Shown here in pieces: positions 59,760 to 64,000 of a stretch of 64,000 nt of DNA. The translations under genes and the position numbers were made by a program. Each line of letters starts with the position of its first letter. Position 1 is the stretch's first letter. The stretch comes from Gigaspora rosea (lineage: Eukaryota; Glomeromycota; Glomeromycetes; Diversisporales; Gigasporaceae), in contig QKWP01000264.1 of NCBI GenBank assembly GCA_003550325.1, forward strand, positions 287,559 to 351,558, read 5' to 3'. Under the pieces are notes generated by a model. That model had not been told where the DNA came from. It saw only the letters and a list, made by a program, of their open reading frames with translations, and ran no database searches.

Positions 59760-60213
59760 TATCACTAATAATAGGGTTATTTAGTAAAATTTTAAAAATA
59801 TAAAGGAGTGCACAGCTATATATATGCATATCTTAAATAACTCCAATATAATAATTAAAAAATTTTAAATTAATATATAATTATTTTTAATTATTTTATT
59901 AGTTATTTACATATAAAACCTTCAAATTATATAAAAATTAATAATTTTAATATATTATATTTGTATTGTTACAAATAACTTTGTAATAAATTAATAAAAA
60001 CAAAAGTTATTGTTTAAATTTTTTTAAATAAATTTTTAAATAAATTTATAATATTACTTCCAAAAAAACTATTAATAGTATATTATCAATATATAATTGT
60101 CAAAACATAAGATATTTTAAAATATATAAATGAAAATATCAATTTCAAATAAAAATTTACAATCTTAAAATATTAATTCATGATCTGCCTAAGAACTAGT
60201 GAAATAACACAAT
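59760..60213. other. AT-rich spacer
   Basis: Homopolymer-rich; nothing was recognised. Confidence 0.5.
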
Positions 60214-60616
60214 AAATAATGAAAAAGTTTACTCTTGTTTTTTGTCTTTTTTGGAATTTGGAGTTTCCCAAAGAACAAAATAATTTTCTAATAAGTTAAT
60301 ATAATATCTCTTTTAAATTAAATAAAAATTGTAGAAGAGAAAATCCAGTTATAATAGCAGTTAAATCATTAAAATCAGCTCAGTAGATTATAAGATATAA
60401 GCATTTTTGTCTTTGCAATTATATGTTTATACCATATAGTTGCAAAGACAAAAATGCTCATATTTCACGACCCACTGGGCCAATTTTAATAATTTAACTG
60501 CTATCATAACCAGAATTTTCTCCTTTACAACTTTTAATTAATATAAAAGATATTTACTTAGTAAAAAATTAGTTTGTCCTTAGGAAAACTCCAGATTCCA
60601 AAAAAGAGAGACGTCT
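60214..60616. repeat. Foldback, copy 2 (pair with 48430-48860)
   Basis: GGAATTTGGAGTTTCCCAAA and AAACTCCAGATTCCAAAAAA pair at the ends; the centre pairs ATAAGCATTTTTGTCTTTGC with GCAAAGACAAAAATGCTCAT. The core GACCCACTGGGCCAATTTTA - ATAATTTAACTGCTATCATA is in the right arm. Moderately diverged from copy 1. Confidence 0.75.
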
Positions 60617-60685
60617 AAAGCCGTGTCCAGTCACGTGTTTTTGATTTTTTAATTAAAGTTAGGGTAAGGGTTAATTTGAGTTAGG

Positions 60686-60900
60686 TAGTGTTCCTATGAA
60701 CCTGAACTGAACTGAACTTAGATCACGTTCAGGTTCAGGTTCAGGTTCAGTATTGAACCTGAACCTGAATATTTTTTAAAACATGTTCAGGTTCAGGTTC
60801 AGTATTGAACTTTTAGAGCTAGTTCAGATTCAGTTCAGGTTCAGTTCATAAGTTCATGAACATGTTCAGGTATAGTCTGATGTTCATTTGGTCTGGTTCA
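60686..60900. repeat. GGTTCA hexamer array
   Basis: TTCAGGTTCAGGTTCAGGTT runs, in both orientations (GAACCTGAACCTGAA), so it folds back. Compare the 16-20-bp GGTTCA units at 10780-11128. Confidence 0.88.
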
Positions 60901-61340
60901 GACCAGACTCAAACTCTAAATTTTATTATTAAAACTTTATACTAAACTCAAACTCAATCATAAATTTGGTTAGGCTAGTCCAAATTTTGCAAATTAGATT
61001 GAGTCTGAATAAAAATATATGTATTTTTTGATACTGAACAAGTTTACTTAGTGTGAGAAGTATAAATCAGTTAGTAAAATTTAGAGAATTATAGCATTTT
61101 GTATAATTTTATTAATAAAATTATACAAATTTCTATGATTCTCTAAATTTTACTAATTGATCATAACTTCTTGCACTAAGTAAACTTGTTAGGCACCAAA
61201 AAATAGATCAAATTAGCATATTTATTTTACTTTTCTTAAAATTTGAAGAAAAGATACTTAATTTTGGAAATTTTCATTAAAATTCAAAATTAAGTATCTT
61301 TGACGCAAATTTTAAAGAAAATAAAATAAAACAAGTTTAC
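60901..61340. repeat. Modular palindromic repeat, distant copy
   Basis: GGTCTGGTTCAGACCAGACT, then TTTGATACTGAACAAGTTTA - CTTAGTG - TTAGTAAAATTTAGAGAATT and the inverse, then GATACTTAATTTTGGAAATT and its inverse. Same order of modules as 11540-12060. Confidence 0.7.
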
Positions 61341-63257
61341 TAAAATGCACCTATGGTGTTGAACACCATGTTACACAAAATTATTAGAATAGCCAATCAA
61401 AATTTAAGATCAGGTGTAACATGAAATTTTGTTTGTTTTGTTTATTTTTTAACAAAATTACTACATATTGCTGCCAGTGATCATTGCCTGTTACACAGAT
61501 CGTCACATAAATAAGTATTTTTTTTTGTTTACATAATTTATATAGCTTTATTTTTTTTACTAACTGTAATTTTTTTAGCAAATTTTTAAGTCATTGTCAT
61601 TGGTGATGTTGCTAGTGTCGTAGTTGGTTTCGCTATTACTAATTTTTGCTGGAAGGTGCTGTTGGTGCCGTCGCTGGTGTCATAGTTAGTGTCACTACTA
61701 CTAATTTTTGCTAGAAAGTGCTTCGTTCAATTTCGGTGTGTTTTTCATTGTTGGCTTTGTGGTTCAGTGTGCATTTTTTCATTTTACTTTGTTCTAAATT
61801 TTGTCTTTCTTTTTTTTTGTTCCTCAGTTAGAGTGTGTTATTGATGTTATTAGTCGGTGCTTCATTCACTTCGGTAAGCCTTTCATCGCTAGTATCTTTA
61901 ATTTAGTGTTCTTTTCAGTTTGTTTATTCTTGATACAGTACTAACTTTTACGTTTTTTCTTTCTTTAGGGGTTTCAAGTAGCTGTTTAATGCTTTTCGTT
62001 GTTGGTGTCATTAGTTGGTGCTTCGTTTGTGATACCTTTGATTAGTGTTTTTTCCTTTTGCTCTTTTATAGGTCTTTCAAGTAATGGTTTCGGTACTTTT
62101 CATTGTTGATGTACGTCGCTAGTTGGTGCTTCATCCATTGGACCATCTTTTGTCTTTAGTTCGGTTTCGTTTCATTTACTATCTCTGCTAACTTTTGCGG
62201 TTCTCTTTTTCAGTTCTTCAGGTAATGGCTCCAGTGCATTTCATAATTATTATAGTTCCATTAGTTGGTAATTTCGTCCATATACTAACTTTCGCATTTC
62301 TCTATTAAGGTTAGTTAGTTAATTAAGGTGTAGAATTTAGGGTTGGTTAGTTAAAGTTAGTGATGCTTGTTGAAATTGATTTTATTAATAGACGAAATTA
62401 AACCTAACGAAACTCTTGATGAAATTATTTCGATCTATAATTATTAGTGACAAAATTAATTTTGAAATAGAATATTATTCTAAGAAGTATGCTGTCTGAG
62501 TTTATACTATAGAAAAGTATCTTAAAATTTTTGGCACAATCGCAAAATATTGAAACTATTCATTAATTCAAAGCTAATTTCATCAAGCATCTATAGTTAA
62601 GGTTAGTTAGTTAAGGATACGCAGTGTAGAATTTAGGATTAGTTAGTTAAGGTTATACAGTGTATAGTTTAGATTAGTTAGTTAAGGTTATGTGGTGTAG
62701 AATTTAGTGTTAGTTAGTTAAGGTTACATGGTGTTGAATTTAGTGTTACATAGTATAGAATTTAGGGTTAGTTAGTTAAGGTTACATAGAATTTAGATTA
62801 GTTAATTAAGTTAAGTTTAGGATGGGCTTAGCAATAATAATCTGTCGTGACTTATATTTGTAATGCAATGATTATTATATTTGTTAAAAATTGATAAAAT
62901 TTTCACGTATTAATATATAAATAAATTAAATAATGATAAATTAAAAAAATTATTAATTTTTATTGGTCGAGCTCAATCACATGATGCCAGCAATGATTAC
63001 TGCAGCCGATAAATAGCAAAGCTCATTTTTAAAAAAACATTCATAACTTAAAATTTTGCTTATAAAACTGCCTTTGGAGCTCTAATAAAAAAAATTCCTT
63101 GCTAAATTTTGTATATACTAATGCCTTGATAAAATTCCAGGCCTCACCCTAACCCTAAAGTAATTAAAATTTATTTTTTGTTTTATAAAAGTATATTTTT
63201 TGGTTTGTTTCACAGATTTGCAAATCTAATTTACCTATAGTGTTCAACACCATAGGT
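61341..63257. repeat. Region bounded by CCTATGGTGTTGAACAC inverted ends
   Basis: Left TAAAATGCACCTATGGTGTT (61341) and right GTGTTCAACACCATAGG (63240-63256), whose continuation TGCATTTTA now lies beyond a hAT-like MITE. Inside: 61600-62300 is T-rich with GTTGGTGCTTCGTTC-like words, no recognised protein; a minisatellite follows (62600-62820). This may be a 1.9-kb TIR element. Open frames here show no motif. Confidence 0.45.
62600..62820. repeat. About 40-bp minisatellite
   Basis: Five or six degenerate units of TTAGTTAGTTAAGGTTACAT + GGTGTAGAATTTAGGG; a related unit lies at 62305-62350. Confidence 0.8.
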
Positions 63258-63508
63258 AGTGTTGTCACTTGGACGTTTTTTGGACATTTTGGACATTTTT
63301 TCAAATTAAAATTAATTAAAATTTTATTAAGATAATCTATTTTAATTTTTTCACCAATGAGTCCAGCACCTAAAAAAATATATAATTATATATTTTTTTA
63401 AATTACTTTATTGATTAGTTAAATATGGGACATAGGCTTGGACGATTTTGGACAATCTTGGACGTTGGACAAAAAACATAGTATGGACACGTCTAAGTGA
63501 CAACACTG
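63258..63508. mobile_element. hAT-like MITE with perfect 8-bp duplication, 251 bp
   Basis: CCATAGGT at 63250-63257 and 63509-63516. TIRs AGTGTTGTCACTTGGACG and (inverted) CAGTGTTGTCACTTAGACG. Subterminal TTGGAC(A/G) words repeat near both ends. The interior carries a modular-repeat fragment (CCAGCACCTAAAAAAATATA). Inserted in the right end of the preceding element. Confidence 0.85.
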
Positions 63509-63554
63509 CCATAGGTGCATTTTATAATAATTGAAATAAAATATACTGGTATGT

Positions 63555-63687
63555 TATAGTTATTGTATAGGTTGTAGAAAATAACTAAATTTGCATGGGT
63601 TAACCTGGGTCATATGGCTGAAGGCCATATGATACAGGTTAATTCACGCAAATTTAGTTATTTATACAATTCCATATAATAACTATA
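63555..63687. repeat. 133-bp foldback
   Basis: TATAGTTATTGTATAGGTTG ... GGGTCATATGGC pairs with GCCATATGATACAGG ... ACAATTCCATATAATAACTATA across a TGAAG loop; arms about 62 bp. Confidence 0.82.
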
Positions 63688-63716
63688 TTATTGTATGGGT
63701 CTGATGCAGTGTCTGA

Positions 63717-63941
63717 AATTCAATTTTTAAATTAGTTGTGGGCTGCAACTAAATAAAAAAAAATAGTTGCGGATTATAAGAATTTATAAAAATTTAGTTG
63801 TGCGTATAAGCATTTAATCAGAATTTATAAGTAAAATTTGCAAATTTATGTGCGGAATTAGCATATGCACTTCAGATTTTGGTTGCGGAAATTTAAAATT
63901 TGTTGTGGTCCACAGACTCTGCAACCCAATTTCAGACACTG
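63717..63941. mobile_element. hAT-like MITE, 225 bp, with paralogous empty site
   Basis: TIRs CAGTGTCTGAAATTCAA and (inverted) CAGTGTCTGAAATTGGG. Flanks GTCTGATG (63709-63716) and GTCTAACG (63942-63949) become identical to GTCTGACG if each has had one transition. The related locus near 51849 (GTCTGACATAACAACCTGTG) lacks the insert. Confidence 0.85.
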
Positions 63942-64000
63942 GTCTAACGTAACAACCCGTGCGTCATCTTCATCTCAATAAAAAGCCAATTTTAATATTA

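Noticed and set aside
61600..62300. Possible gene on either strand in the GTTGGTGCTTCG-rich DNA
   Set aside because: Less AT-rich than its surroundings, but all frames are interrupted and no motif or splice pattern could be found.

Overview
The window is AT-rich eukaryotic DNA with short spliceosomal introns (about 60-100 bp where recognised) and no intact protein-coding gene that I can support. Its protein relics are a RepHel Helitron, a hybrid histidine kinase, a tyrosine-kinase-like protein kinase with a VHKDF catalytic loop, a PIF1-type helicase, an OB-fold-like protein and a multicopy family ending in a RING-like zinc module. Together with the repeat-rich, gene-poor texture, they suggest an arbuscular mycorrhizal fungus close to Rhizophagus (Glomeromycotina). 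That assignment rests on recalled family resemblance, not on a search.

Layout. 1-4.1 kb: AT-rich spacer with a pogo-like MITE and a palindromic repeat. 4.1-9.6 kb: decayed Helitron replicase-helicase (+), followed by minisatellites and two candidate Helitron 3' ends (10.4 and 11.2 kb). 11.2-15.0 kb: modular palindromic repeats interrupted by a 950-bp TIR element and by a Mutator-like element that itself carries a smaller TA-flanked element. 15.8-18.0 kb: histidine kinase relic (-), with a SINE inserted at a splice donor. 18.8-22.5 kb: interrupted foldback element. 23.3 kb: Tourist-like MITE. 25.2-29.6 kb: OB-fold-like pseudogene (+) and PIF1-like helicase pseudogene (-), convergent. 29.7-31.6 kb: composite foldback with a 531-bp assembly gap. 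31.6-34.4 kb: protein kinase pseudogene (-) containing a SINE with an 18-bp target-site duplication and a 643-bp MITE. 36.5-38.6 kb: hAT element nested at the edge of a pogo-like MITE. 41.0-48.9 kb: two giant foldback elements made of palindromic arrays, then a 537-bp near-perfect palindrome and another foldback. 49.0-53.4 kb: large TIR element with nested insertions. 53.6-55.9 kb: RING-family pseudogene (-). 56.3-64 kb: an assembly duplication, piggyBac-like and hAT-like MITEs, minisatellites and more foldbacks.

The genes do not form a working pathway; the region reads as a graveyard of mobile DNA. Its most distinctive feature is a set of apparently non-coding foldback families that differ outside but share a short core resembling ACCTGATCAAATTTGATGA, some with clear terminal inverted repeats and 8-bp target duplications. 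The PIF1-like helicase facing an OB-fold-like protein is the best candidate for an undescribed element with its own proteins.
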